Shown piece after piece: positions 8,583-17,767 of a stretch of DNA of 33,395 bases. This DNA is from Candidatus Omnitrophota bacterium (GTDB lineage: Bacteria; Omnitrophota; Gorgyraeia; Duberdicusellales; Duberdicusellaceae): positions 1-33,395 of the forward strand of contig JAGGSQ010000060.1 in NCBI GenBank assembly GCA_021159015.1. The letters are read 5' to 3'. The number at the start of each line of letters is the position of its first letter. The first letter of the stretch is position 1. The notes beneath the pieces were generated by a model. That model did no database searches. It was not told the DNA's origin and saw only the letters and a list, made by a program, of their open reading frames with translations. The translations under genes were made by a program, and so were the position numbers.

Positions 8583-9203
8583 TTATACTGTTTTACGCAC
8601 AAAAACTAAGCTTCCTCTCGCACCGGGGCAGCTACCATTTACAAATAAAACACCTTTCTCCTTATCCACTTCTACTACTTGCAAATTCCTAATAGTTTTC
8701 TTCTCTGCTCCCATATGTCCCGGCATAGTGAAACCTTTTAGCACGCGGCTCGGGTAAGCACTGGCACCATTAGAGCCAATGCGACGATGGGTTGTCGAGC
8801 CATGCGTCTTCGGTTGACCAGCCCAATTATGCCTTCGCATTCCTCCCTGAAATCCTTTACCTTTACTTACTCCCTGGACGTCTACCTTTTCGCCGCGATC
8901 AAATATCTCCACACCAATCTCCTTACCTACCGCAACTTCTTTTTCATCCGCGATCTCAACTTCCCGTACCCTACGGAAGTAACCCAAACCAATCTTGTCA
9001 AAATATCCCTTCTGAGGCTTCTTTTGATGACGAAGATTATCACCCTTCAAAAAACCTACCCTGGCTGTCTTTTTATACGGATACTCTCTTATTTCTAAAA
9101 CACATTGAGGAATAACCTCTAACACAGTTACCCCTACATTTTCTCCTTCGGGAGTAAAAATCTGCGTCATACCAAGTTTCTTGGCAAAAGCACCTCTTAC
9201 CAT
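8583..9203 (-). CDS. rplC: 50S ribosomal protein L3
   Basis: L3 is one of the proteins that start 50S assembly, and its loop reaches the peptidyl-transferase centre. The 206-residue product begins KKLGMTQIFTPEGENVGVTV and contains the signature GVSKGKGFQGGMRRHNWAGQ. It then has HGSTTHRRIGSNGASAYPSRVLKG and MPGHMGAEKKTIRNLQVVEVD. It follows rpsJ after 8 bases. Confidence 0.97.
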   Translation of the reverse strand: MVRGAFAKKLGMTQIFTPEGENVGVTVLEVIPQCVLEIREYPYKKTARVGFLKGDNLRHQKKPQKGYFDKIGLGYFRRVREVEIADEKEVAVGKEIGVEIFDRGEKVDVQGVSKGKGFQGGMRRHNWAGQPKTHGSTTHRRIGSNGASAYPSRVLKGFTMPGHMGAEKKTIRNLQVVEVDKEKGVLFVNGSCPGARGSLVFVRKTV

Positions 9204-9211
9204 AAATTTAA

Positions 9212-9520
9212 TTATTGTTGCTGCTTTATCTCTACATTGACACCGGCTGGCAGATTAAGCTTCCTCAGCGCATCTATAGTTTTGGCTGTAGGTTCTTCCA
9301 GTTCCAGTACCCGCCGATGTACCGCCAACATAAATTGCTCCCGTGATTTTTTATCAATATTAGTCGAGCGCAAAACCGTATAAATTTTCTTTTTAGTCGG
9401 AAGAGGTATCGGCCCCGAAATTTTTGCTCCTGTAGTAGAAATCGTCTGAGTAATTTCCTCTACCGACTTATCCAGAAGCCGATGGTCATACGCTTTCAGC
9501 TTAATTCTTATCTTTTGCAT
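9212..9520 (-). CDS. rpsJ: 30S ribosomal protein S10
   Basis: S10 is a 30S head protein. In E. coli it also acts with NusB in antitermination and binds NusG (encoded here at 23294..23821). The 102-residue product has [43 protein letters not shown] and the [15 protein letters not shown] block. It is the first gene of the S10 operon. The 80-base gap before it holds a good sigma70 promoter and an AT-rich inverted repeat, so the ribosomal block can be transcribed independently of tuf. Confidence 0.97.
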   Translation of the reverse strand: MQKIRIKLKAYDHRLLDKSVEEITQTISTTGAKISGPIPLPTKKKIYTVLRSTNIDKKSREQFMLAVHRRVLELEEPTAKTIDALRKLNLPAGVNVEIKQQQ

Positions 9521-9545
9521 AAATTACACTTACAACGAGTTTCTT

Positions 9546-9573
9546 TTTATACCATAGATAATAAATTTTGCAA
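9546..9573 (-). promoter_or_regulatory. Predicted sigma70-type promoter for rpsJ (S10 operon)
   Basis: In the tuf-rpsJ gap the minus strand reads TTGCAA, 16 bases, then TATAAA, close to the -35 and -10 consensus. The expected transcript start would be near 9538-9540, giving an rpsJ leader of about 20 bases. The -35 hexamer overlaps the left arm of the inverted repeat at 9560-9594. Assigned by eye from hexamer matches and position only. Confidence 0.6.
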
Positions 9574-9594
9574 ATGTTTATCTCAAAATTTATT
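9560..9594. repeat. Perfect 11-base inverted repeat in the tuf-rpsJ gap
   Basis: The arms AATAAATTTTG (9560-9570) and CAAAATTTATT (9584-9594) are exact reverse complements separated by 13 bases. The repeat is AT-rich, lies 7 bases after the tuf stop and covers the -35 hexamer of the predicted rpsJ promoter. No T-tract follows it in the transcription direction, so it does not look like an intrinsic terminator. An operator, a weak mRNA 3'-end hairpin for tuf, or chance in AT-rich DNA are the alternatives. Confidence 0.6.
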
Positions 9595-9600
9595 GCAAAA

Positions 9601-10803
9601 TTATTCTATAATCTCAGTCACTACGCCTGCTCCTACGGTACGCCCTCCTTCTCGAATTGCAAAACGGAGCTCTTTCTCTAAGGCTACCGGCTGAATCAAT
9701 TCTACTTCCAAATTTACATTATCTCCCGGCATAACCATTTCTACTCCTTCCGGTAGCTTGGCTGTACCGGTCACATCGGTAGTACGAAAATAGAATTGGG
9801 GCCGGTATCCGTTAAAGAAAGGAGTATGTCTACCTCCCTCTTCTTTCTTTAAAGCATAAACTTGTGCTTTGAATTTAGTATGAGGCGTGATGCTTCCCGG
9901 CTTAGCTATTACCATGCCTCTTTCTACCTCTTTCTTCTCTATACCTCGCAGGAGTAAACCAACATTATCGCCGGCTATTCCTTCATCTAAAGTTTTACGA
10001 AACATCTCTATTCCTGTAACCACAGTCTTTTTAATCTCAGGATGTATACCCACCAATTCTACTTCTTCACCTGTCTTTATTCTTCCTCGTTCAATCCTAC
10101 CTGTTACTACCGTACCACGGCCTGAAATCGAAAATACATCTTCTGCTGCCATTAAGAAAGGTTTATCTACGTCGCGCTTGGGAGTAGGAACATACTCGTC
10201 TACTGCTTTCATCAAATCAAGAATTGGCTTGCATTTGGGACAATCATCTTTCCCGCAGCCACAATTCATTGCTTCCAATGCCGAACCTCTAATAATAGGA
10301 ATCTTATCACCCGGAAACTCGTACTTAGAAAGCAATTCTCGAATCTCTACTTCAACCAAATCTATAAGCTCTGCATCATCAACCTGATCTACTTTGTTGA
10401 TGAACACTACAATCGCCGGTACGTTTACCTGGCGTGCTAAAAGTATGTGCTCACGTGTCTGGGGCATAGGTCCGTCCGTAGCAGCCACTACTAAAATTCC
10501 CCCGTCCATCTGCGCCGCACCGGTAATCATATTCTTAATATAGTCAGCATGACCCGGACAATCTATATGGGCATAATGGCGCTTATCAGTTTCATACTCC
10601 ACATGAGTGATATTAATAGTCAAGCCTCTTTCTTTTTCCTCCGGTGCTTTATCAATATCTTCGTATTTCAAAGCTTGCGCTTTACCTCTAGCAGCGAGAA
10701 TCTTGGTGATAGCTGAGGTAAGAGTAGTTTTTCCATGATCAACGTGACCTATGGTACCGATGTTGACATGCTCCTTATTTCTTACAAATTTCTCTTTGGC
10801 CAT
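9601..10803 (-). CDS. tuf: Elongation factor Tu
   Basis: EF-Tu is the GTPase that delivers aminoacyl-tRNA to the ribosome. The 400-residue protein has G1 GHVDHGKTT (residues 19-27), DCPGHADY (81-88), NKVD (136-139) and the SAL motif near residue 174. Domains 2 and 3 follow and the protein ends in [14 protein letters not shown]. Right after SAL there is a cysteine cluster C181-x-C183-x4-C188-x2-C191 ([12 protein letters not shown]) that most EF-Tu proteins lack; it could bind a metal. A strong Shine-Dalgarno (AGGAGGTG) lies upstream, and there is a 38-base gap after fusA. It is the only tuf in the window. Confidence 0.98.
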   Translation of the reverse strand: MAKEKFVRNKEHVNIGTIGHVDHGKTTLTSAITKILAARGKAQALKYEDIDKAPEEKERGLTINITHVEYETDKRHYAHIDCPGHADYIKNMITGAAQMDGGILVVAATDGPMPQTREHILLARQVNVPAIVVFINKVDQVDDAELIDLVEVEIRELLSKYEFPGDKIPIIRGSALEAMNCGCGKDDCPKCKPILDLMKAVDEYVPTPKRDVDKPFLMAAEDVFSISGRGTVVTGRIERGRIKTGEEVELVGIHPEIKKTVVTGIEMFRKTLDEGIAGDNVGLLLRGIEKKEVERGMVIAKPGSITPHTKFKAQVYALKKEEGGRHTPFFNGYRPQFYFRTTDVTGTAKLPEGVEMVMPGDNVNLEVELIQPVALEKELRFAIREGGRTVGAGVVTEIIE

Positions 10804-10841
10804 AATTTCACCTCCTTATTCTTTTACTTTTACGGCCACTT

Positions 10842-12896
10842 TTAGATTTCCAAAATCTTGTGCGCTATCTCATCTGCCACTTTATCATAAAAGGCCGGTT
10901 CCATTACATAAGTTCCCCGCCCCTGGGTTATATTTCTTAAAATATTAGCATAATCGAATACTTCACGCAAAGCAATATTTGCTTTTATCAATCTCACATT
11001 ATCTTTAGGCTCAATCGATAAAATATTAGCCTTTTTAGCATGCAAGTCAGCTAGAACCTGGCTGAAATATTCTTCAGGCACAATAACTTCCAACTTCATA
11101 ACTGGCTCCAAAAGAACAGGAAAAGCTCTCCTTACTCCATCTGAAAAAGCCATAGCTGCGGCCATATTAAAAGATAACTCGGAAGAATCAACTTCATGAA
11201 AAGAACCATCTATAAGGGTAACTTCCACTTTAGTGACCGGAAATCCCCCCAACGGCCCGTTTTTGCTGGCTTCCATAACTCCTTCTTTTATCGCGGGAAT
11301 AAACTCTTTGGGGATAGCACCCCCTTTGATTTTACTCTCAAACTTAATCCCATCTTCCTCCATAGGTTGAAGCATAAATACTACATCTCCGTATTGACCA
11401 TGACCTCCCGTCTGCTGAATAAACTTACCGCGGCTGGTAACCCTTTTTGTTATAGTCTCACGATAAGCCACCTGGGGCCGCCCAATTTTAGCTTCCACTT
11501 TAAATTCTCGAATTAAGCGATCAATGGCTACCTCCAGATGAAGCTTGCCCATACCTGAAACCAGAGTCTGGCCTGTTTCTTTATTATAGCTTACTTTAAA
11601 TGTAGGGTCTTCCTCTGCCAGTTTCGAAAGTCCGTAAGAAAGTTTTTCCTGATCTTTTTTAGAGTGGGGTTCTATAGCCTGAGATATTACCGGCTCAGGA
11701 AAATGCATTCTCTCCAGGATAATATCATCACCTTTCAAACAAAGAGTATCACCTGTAGTAGTACTCTTAAGTCCTACCAAACACACTATATCTCCACATA
11801 CTGCCTCCTTTATAATCTCCTGACGGTTAGCATGCATACACACAATTTTGCTCACACGTTCCGTCTCTTCTTTGGTAGAGTTGTAAATTTCCTCCCCCGC
11901 CCTAATTCTGCCAGAATAAATACGGGTATAATTAAGACGTCCCACATAAGGGTCAACCATTACTTTAAAACAGAGAGCGCAAAAAGGAGAGTCTACATCT
12001 ATCTTGCGTCTTATCACTTCTTCCTGCGCAGAAAATCCTTCTACCTCTCCTATATCTAAAGGAGAAGGAAGATAGCGGCAGATTGCATCTAGAAGCAACT
12101 GAATTCCTCTATTCTTTAAAGAGCTACCACAAAAAACCGGCACTAAATTATTCTGAATAACTTGCTTGCGTACAGAATCAATTAGTTTGGCCTCAGGCAG
12201 AGGTTGATTATTTACAAATCTTTCAATAATAGTATCATCATATTCCGCCAGCTTCTCTATAAGAATATTGCGGTATTTCTTAGCTTCTTCTTTGTATTCA
12301 GGAGGAATCTCTTCGAAAACTATCTTTTTTCCTAAGTCATCATGATAAAAAACAGCTTTTTCCTTTAATAAATCAATTACCCCCATAAAATCTTCATCTT
12401 TATAAATAGGCAGCTGCATGACTAAAGGGTTAGCGGCAAGTTTTTTTCTCATCTGCTCCACTACCCCCATGAAATCTGCACCTATCTTATCCATCTTGTT
12501 AATAAAAACCAGACGCGAGACATTGTAGCGATTAGCCTGACGCCATACAGTTTCTGATTGAGGCTCCACTCCTCCTTCGGCACAGAGTATTACTATTGCT
12601 CCGTCTAAAACTTTTAAAGAGCGCTCTACTTCCGCTGTAAAGTCAACATGTCCCGGTGTATCAATAATGTTAATCTGGTAATCACGCCACATACAATAAG
12701 TAGAAGCAGAAGTAATAGTAATACCTCTCTCCTTCTCTTGCGGCATCCAATCGGTAATCGTCGTACCTTCATCCACTTCGCCTAAGCGATGTGTCCGCCC
12801 GCTATAAAACAGCACCCTTTCCGTAGTAGTGGTTTTACCGGCATCAATATGGGCAATAAAACCTATATTTCTAATTTTCTCTATTTTTCTCTTCAT
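10842..12896 (-). CDS. fusA: Elongation factor G
   Basis: EF-G is the GTPase that translocates tRNA and mRNA on the ribosome. I place the start at the ATG at 12896 (MKRKIEKIRNIGFIAHIDAG), giving 684 residues. This matches the normal distance of about 10 residues to the NIG motif. The ORF track starts 22 residues earlier at a TTG inside the rpsG end. G1 AHIDAGKT is at residues 15-22, followed by GITITSA (switch I), DTPGHVDF and NKMDKIG. The C-terminal domains include LVSGMGKLHLEVAIDRL and the typical end block ITQGRGTYVMEP. An alternative TTG at 12923 has a better-spaced GGAG than the ATG and remains possible. Confidence 0.96.
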   Translation of the reverse strand: MKRKIEKIRNIGFIAHIDAGKTTTTERVLFYSGRTHRLGEVDEGTTITDWMPQEKERGITITSASTYCMWRDYQINIIDTPGHVDFTAEVERSLKVLDGAIVILCAEGGVEPQSETVWRQANRYNVSRLVFINKMDKIGADFMGVVEQMRKKLAANPLVMQLPIYKDEDFMGVIDLLKEKAVFYHDDLGKKIVFEEIPPEYKEEAKKYRNILIEKLAEYDDTIIERFVNNQPLPEAKLIDSVRKQVIQNNLVPVFCGSSLKNRGIQLLLDAICRYLPSPLDIGEVEGFSAQEEVIRRKIDVDSPFCALCFKVMVDPYVGRLNYTRIYSGRIRAGEEIYNSTKEETERVSKIVCMHANRQEIIKEAVCGDIVCLVGLKSTTTGDTLCLKGDDIILERMHFPEPVISQAIEPHSKKDQEKLSYGLSKLAEEDPTFKVSYNKETGQTLVSGMGKLHLEVAIDRLIREFKVEAKIGRPQVAYRETITKRVTSRGKFIQQTGGHGQYGDVVFMLQPMEEDGIKFESKIKGGAIPKEFIPAIKEGVMEASKNGPLGGFPVTKVEVTLIDGSFHEVDSSELSFNMAAAMAFSDGVRRAFPVLLEPVMKLEVIVPEEYFSQVLADLHAKKANILSIEPKDNVRLIKANIALREVFDYANILRNITQGRGTYVMEPAFYDKVADEIAHKILEI

Positions 12897-12942
12897 ATCT
12901 TTCTGCAGCAAAATCAAGCTCAACTTCCTGCTCCACTTAAAT

Positions 12943-13410
12943 TTAAATCTTAAAATGGGCAAAAGCCATGTTAGCTTCTGCCATCTTGTGAGTATCGTCT
13001 CTCTTTTTGATTACGGCTCCCTCCTTACGGTAAGCACTAATAAATTCCTCTGCTAATTTCTGAGACATAGGCTTACCTTTTTTCTTCCGCGCCATATCCC
13101 GAATCCAACACATCGCGGTATTAAAGCCTTTCTCTTTAGTCACCTCCATAGGGATTTGATAAGTAGCTCCTCCTATACGCCGTGAGCGGACTTCAATACG
13201 AGGACGAGCGTTATCCAGGGCTTCAAAAAATATCTTTAACGGGTCTTCCTTTAACTTTGCTTGTAATCGGTCTAAACACTCGTATACTATCTTCTCTGCT
13301 ACGGAACGTTTACCATGAAGCATAACAATATTAATAAACTTACCTACTATTTCTGAGCCAAACTTAGGATCCGGTATTGGTTTTCTTTTTTCAGCTCTTC
13401 TCCTTCTCAT
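12943..13410 (-). CDS. rpsG: 30S ribosomal protein S7
   Basis: S7 starts assembly of the 30S head and, in E. coli, represses the str operon. The 155-residue product has DPKFGSEIVGKFINIVMLHGKRSVAEKIVYE, the beta-hairpin region ARPRIEVRSRRIGGATYQIPMEV and the C-terminal KKRDDTHKMAEANMAFAHFKI. The length is normal. GAGAGGAGA precedes the ATG, and the gap after rpsL is 12 bases. Confidence 0.98.
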   Translation of the reverse strand: MRRRRAEKRKPIPDPKFGSEIVGKFINIVMLHGKRSVAEKIVYECLDRLQAKLKEDPLKIFFEALDNARPRIEVRSRRIGGATYQIPMEVTKEKGFNTAMCWIRDMARKKKGKPMSQKLAEEFISAYRKEGAVIKKRDDTHKMAEANMAFAHFKI

Positions 13411-13422
13411 TCTCCTCTCCCA

Positions 13423-13797
13423 CTATTTTTTAGCTCTCTTAGCACCGTATTTTGAACGAGACCGCTTACGGTTAGCTACTCCTTGAGTATCCAAAGTGCC
13501 TCTTACAATATGATATCTAACACCCGGAAGATCCTTAACTCTGCCTCCTCTTACCAAAACTATAGAGTGCTCTTGCAGGTTATGGCCTTCTCCCGGAATA
13601 TAGGCCGTCACTTCATATTTGGAAGTAAGCCGAACGCGTGCCACTTTTCGTAAAGCAGAATTAGGCTTTTTAGGAGTCATAGTCCTTACTTGAATACAAA
13701 CTCCCCGCCGCTGCGGACATCTAACTAAAGCAGGGGATTTGCTTTTATATTTTTTAGGAACTCTTGGCCTTCTCAATAACTGCGCTATTGTCGGCAT
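13423..13797 (-). CDS. rpsL: 30S ribosomal protein S12
   Basis: S12 sits in the decoding centre. The 124-residue product begins [12 protein letters not shown] and has [17 protein letters not shown] and [20 protein letters not shown]. The lysines at the two classical streptomycin-resistance positions are the wild-type ones. The start codon lies 44 bases inside the 3' end of rpoC in another frame, with a well-spaced AGGTGGTG upstream. The start is therefore firm and the overlap real. Translation of rpoC and rpsL is probably coupled. Confidence 0.98.
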   Translation of the reverse strand: MPTIAQLLRRPRVPKKYKSKSPALVRCPQRRGVCIQVRTMTPKKPNSALRKVARVRLTSKYEVTAYIPGEGHNLQEHSIVLVRGGRVKDLPGVRYHIVRGTLDTQGVANRKRSRSKYGAKRAKK

Positions 13798-16700
13798 TTT
13801 TCACCACCTTCGTCTGGCGATAGTCTCTAAATCCGGTCCCCGCCGGAATCAAATGACCCACAATCACATTTTCTTTTAGTCCTAAAAGCTCATCTGTCTT
13901 GCCGCTACAGGCTGCATCAGTGAGAACCCGTGTTGTTTCCTGAAAGCTGGCGGCAGAAATAAAACTTTTAGTAGCCAAAGAGGCTTTGGTGATACCCAAA
14001 AGCAAGGGCGCGGCTTTGGCCGGCTTCTTGCCTTTTTTAATTACCTTTTCATTCTCGCGGCGAAAATCCCACTTATCTACCGCCTCTGAAATCAAAAAGT
14101 CAGTATCTCCCGGATCTACTACCCTTACCTTCTTAAGCATTTCCCGAATAATCAATTCAATATGTTTATCATTTATTTTAACCCCCTGGAGACGGTAAAC
14201 CTCCTGAATCTCATTGACCAAATATTCCTGTAGTACTTTATCACCGCAAACTCTCAAAATATCCTGCAAGACAATCGAACCATCTGTAAGTTGCTGCCCC
14301 GCATAAACTTTATCTCCACGATACACTACGGGATGTTTACCACGCGGAATAACATACTCTTTCTCCATCCCCGTAGAAGAACGCACTACTATTTTTCTCT
14401 CTCCCCCCCTGCCTTGTGTAAATTCTACAAATCCTTCTATCTCGCTTACAATAGCAGGATTTTTAGGACGGCGCGCCTCAAACAACTCAGTAACCCGCGG
14501 TAAGCCCCCTGTAATATCGCGCGTTTTTACAATCAGACGGGGAATTTTCGCCAGCATATCGCCGGCCGCTACTTTTCCGCCGTCCTCAACTAAAATATGA
14601 GCTCCCGTAGGTATAGGATAAATACCCAATACCTCATCTTTATCCGATACAATAACAATCTGAGGATGATAATCTCCCCGAAACTCCGTAGCTACTCTCT
14701 CACGGCGATTAGTAGTAAGGTTAAGCTCTTCCTGTACCGTGATACCATCAATTAAATCTTCATATCTTACACGGCCTCCCACTTCGGTAAGAATGGGAAT
14801 AGAATAGGGATCCCATCTCAAGAAAATCTCATCCTTATTAACCTCGTCTCCGTCTTTAGCCAAAAGCAAAGCTCCTTGCGGTACAGGATTTTTCTGAATT
14901 TCTCTTCCCTGAGCGTCAGTAACGGCTACCATGCCGTTGCGGCTTAACACTACCAAACCTTCCTTTTTACGTGGCGCAATCCTAATACCATGATACTTAA
15001 TGCGTCCTTTCTCTTTAGCTTTTACATAGGAACGCTCTGCTACCCGGGAAGCAGTACCTCCAATATGAAAAGTACGCATGGTAAGCTGCGTCCCTGGCTC
15101 GCCAATTGACTGTGCGGCAATTATACCTACAGCTTCCCCTACTTCTACCATTCTGCCTGTAGCCAGATTCCGGCCATAGCATTTCCGACAAACACCTCTT
15201 TCTGACTCACAGGTCAGAACACTGCGAATTCTCATTTTCTCAATACCCAGTGCCTCAATTTTATCTGCTTTCTCTTCTGTTATTTCCTCTCCCGCCTCAA
15301 CTACTACTTCATCTGTGACTACATCAACAATATTATCCAGCGCCACTCTTCCTACAATTCTCTCCTTTAATCCTACTACTACCTCATCTCCCTCAACTAT
15401 AGAAGAAACAGTTATGCCGTTTACCGTGCCGCAATCCTCCTCTACTACAATTACCTCCTGCGCTACATCTACTAACCGCCGCGTAAGATAACCAGCATCA
15501 GCAGTCTTAAGCGCCGTATCAGCTAACCCTTTACGAGCTCCATGCGTAGAAATAAAATACTCCAATACCGATAGCCCTTCGCGGAAGTTAGAAGTAATGG
15601 GTGTTTCTATTATTTCCCCCGAAGGTTTGGCCATAAGACCGCGCATACCAGCCAGCTGTCTTATCTGTAACTTTGAGCCCCGCGCACCCGAATCAGCCAT
15701 CATAAATATGGGATTAAAATAATCGAGGTTCTGAAATACAGATTTTGACACCTGGTCTGTAGCCCGTGTCCATATATCTACGATTTTGTTATGGCGTTCC
15801 CTTTCGGTAATAATTCCCTTATTGTATTGGTCCTCAACTTTAGTCACTTCGCTAAGAGCTGTCCTTAATATTTCTTTTTTCTCCTCGGGTATTTTCAAAT
15901 CATCCATAGAAATACTTATCCCCCCCAAGGTAGAATATTCGAAACCCAGCTCTTTTAAATCATCTAGAAGATGAACGGTTCGCGTATGACCGAATTGTTT
16001 GTAGCAATCCTTTATAATCTCAGTAACTTTCTTTTTACTTAGGGCTTCGTTAACAAACTTATATCCTTCAGGCAAAACATGGTTAAATATCACTCTGCCT
16101 ACTGTAGTATCTTTCAAAACTCTCTTGCCTTCCTCTTCAATCCTTATCTTTATCTTAGCATGAAGCTCTACCTCCTCATCCTGATAAGCCGTCATTAACT
16201 CGTCGTAAGAAGAAAACCTTGTACCTTCGCCTTTAGCTCCTTCTTTTTCTTGCGTCAAATAACGCAAGCCTAAGATTACATCTTGAGTAGGAGAAATAAT
16301 CGGCCGGCCGTCGGCAGGAGAAAAGATATTATTAGCAGAAAGCATAAGTATCTCTGATTCGCTCTGCGCCTCCAGAGAAAGTGGCACATGGATAGCCATC
16401 TGGTCGCCATCAAAATCAGCATTAAAAGGAGGGCAGACCAAAGGATGAAGCTTAATGGCTTTCCCCTCAACCAATTTAGGATAGAAAGCCTGAATACTCA
16501 AACGATGCAAGGTAGGAGCGCGGTTTAGAAGAACAGGATGGTCCTTTATTACGTCTTCCAATATATCCCATACTTCTACCCTGGCTCTTTCTACCATACG
16601 CCGGGCTCCCTTTATGGTATGAACAAAACCTTTCTCTTTCAGCTTCTTAATAATAAACGGCTCAAACAGCTCCAGCGCCATTTGTTTAGGCAAACCGCAT

Positions 16701-17767
16701 TCATAAAGCTTAAGTTCCGGCCCTACCACAATAACACTTCTTCCCGAATAATCTACCCGCTTCCCTAGAAGGTTCTGGCGAAAACGTCCCTGCTTCCCCT
16801 TAAGCATATCAGAAAGGCTCTTGAGCGGGATATTATTGGAACCTAAAATGGCACGACCATGGCGTCCATTTTCAAACAAAGCATCAACCGATTCCTGCAA
16901 CATTCTTTTTTCGTTTCTGATAATTACATCCGGCGCGCCCAGAGAAATGAGTTTTTTAAGACGATTATTACGATTAATAACCCGCCGGTAGAGATCGTTA
17001 AGATCAGAAGAGGCAAACCTGCCTCCATCTAAAAGTACCAATGGTCTTAAATCAGGAGGAATAACCGGCACCACATCTAACACCATCCACTCCGGCTTAT
17101 TTCCCGAACGGCGGAAGTCTTCAATTATTTTAAGACGCTTAAGGAGGCGCTTAATGCTAGCGGAATTCCTGTTTTCCTGAATGGTCTTTTTTAGGCTGCG
17201 GGAAATCTTTGCCAAATCTACCTCTTTAAGCATCTCTTTAATAGCCGCGGCCCCAATCCCAGCCTTAAAACCATCCTTGTATTCCTTCTCTGCCTTATGT
17301 AACTCTTCATCACTAAGAAGCTGCTTGGGACGCAAAGGAGTATCACCCGCGTCCAGAACTACAAATTGTTCGTAATAAATAATCTTCTCCAAATCTCTCA
17401 GGCTCATATCTAAAATAGCAGCTAAGCGGGAAGGGATTACTTTATAATACCAAATGTGGGTAACGGGAGTTGCCAAATCAATATGAGCCATTCTTTCTCT
17501 TCTTACTGAAGAACTGGTAATTTCTACCCCACAGCGGTCACACTTCATGCCCTTAAACTTTATACCTTTGAATTTGCCGCAGTTGCATTCCCAGTCTTTT
17601 ACCGGACCGAAGATACGTTCACAAAATAATCCATCTTTTTCCGGCTTAAGGGTCCGATAATTCAGAGTTTCTGCCTTTTTTACTTCTCCATGTGACCAAG
17701 AACGTATTTTCTCAGGGGAAGCCAGCTTAAGATTGATTCTTTCAAAAATATTAACTTTCTCTATCAC
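13754..17767 (-). CDS. rpoC: DNA-directed RNA polymerase subunit beta'
   Basis: RpoC is the catalytic clamp subunit of RNA polymerase, 1337 residues here. The N-terminal zinc ribbon has C61, C63, C76 and C79. The Mg-binding NADFDGDQ is at residues 449-456. The second zinc site shows [13 protein letters not shown], and the bridge and trigger region has [19 protein letters not shown]. After that comes a roughly 190-residue insertion resembling E. coli SI3 (up to [15 protein letters not shown]), absent from Firmicutes and supporting a Gram-negative-type lineage. The C-terminal [16 protein letters not shown] is intact. ATGA overlap with rpoB; the last 14 codons and the stop overlap rpsL. Confidence 0.98.
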   Translation of the reverse strand: MIEKVNIFERINLKLASPEKIRSWSHGEVKKAETLNYRTLKPEKDGLFCERIFGPVKDWECNCGKFKGIKFKGMKCDRCGVEITSSSVRRERMAHIDLATPVTHIWYYKVIPSRLAAILDMSLRDLEKIIYYEQFVVLDAGDTPLRPKQLLSDEELHKAEKEYKDGFKAGIGAAAIKEMLKEVDLAKISRSLKKTIQENRNSASIKRLLKRLKIIEDFRRSGNKPEWMVLDVVPVIPPDLRPLVLLDGGRFASSDLNDLYRRVINRNNRLKKLISLGAPDVIIRNEKRMLQESVDALFENGRHGRAILGSNNIPLKSLSDMLKGKQGRFRQNLLGKRVDYSGRSVIVVGPELKLYECGLPKQMALELFEPFIIKKLKEKGFVHTIKGARRMVERARVEVWDILEDVIKDHPVLLNRAPTLHRLSIQAFYPKLVEGKAIKLHPLVCPPFNADFDGDQMAIHVPLSLEAQSESEILMLSANNIFSPADGRPIISPTQDVILGLRYLTQEKEGAKGEGTRFSSYDELMTAYQDEEVELHAKIKIRIEEEGKRVLKDTTVGRVIFNHVLPEGYKFVNEALSKKKVTEIIKDCYKQFGHTRTVHLLDDLKELGFEYSTLGGISISMDDLKIPEEKKEILRTALSEVTKVEDQYNKGIITERERHNKIVDIWTRATDQVSKSVFQNLDYFNPIFMMADSGARGSKLQIRQLAGMRGLMAKPSGEIIETPITSNFREGLSVLEYFISTHGARKGLADTALKTADAGYLTRRLVDVAQEVIVVEEDCGTVNGITVSSIVEGDEVVVGLKERIVGRVALDNIVDVVTDEVVVEAGEEITEEKADKIEALGIEKMRIRSVLTCESERGVCRKCYGRNLATGRMVEVGEAVGIIAAQSIGEPGTQLTMRTFHIGGTASRVAERSYVKAKEKGRIKYHGIRIAPRKKEGLVVLSRNGMVAVTDAQGREIQKNPVPQGALLLAKDGDEVNKDEIFLRWDPYSIPILTEVGGRVRYEDLIDGITVQEELNLTTNRRERVATEFRGDYHPQIVIVSDKDEVLGIYPIPTGAHILVEDGGKVAAGDMLAKIPRLIVKTRDITGGLPRVTELFEARRPKNPAIVSEIEGFVEFTQGRGGERKIVVRSSTGMEKEYVIPRGKHPVVYRGDKVYAGQQLTDGSIVLQDILRVCGDKVLQEYLVNEIQEVYRLQGVKINDKHIELIIREMLKKVRVVDPGDTDFLISEAVDKWDFRRENEKVIKKGKKPAKAAPLLLGITKASLATKSFISAASFQETTRVLTDAACSGKTDELLGLKENVIVGHLIPAGTGFRDYRQTKVVKNADNSAVIEKAKSS

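Noticed and set aside
9887-10387. 166-aa plus-strand ORF
   Set aside because: Antisense to the conserved middle of tuf; the serine- and proline-rich translation resembles no protein I recognise.
16276-16470. 64-aa minus-strand ORF inside rpoC
   Set aside because: Different frame over the invariant NADFDGDQ region of RpoC; a shadow.
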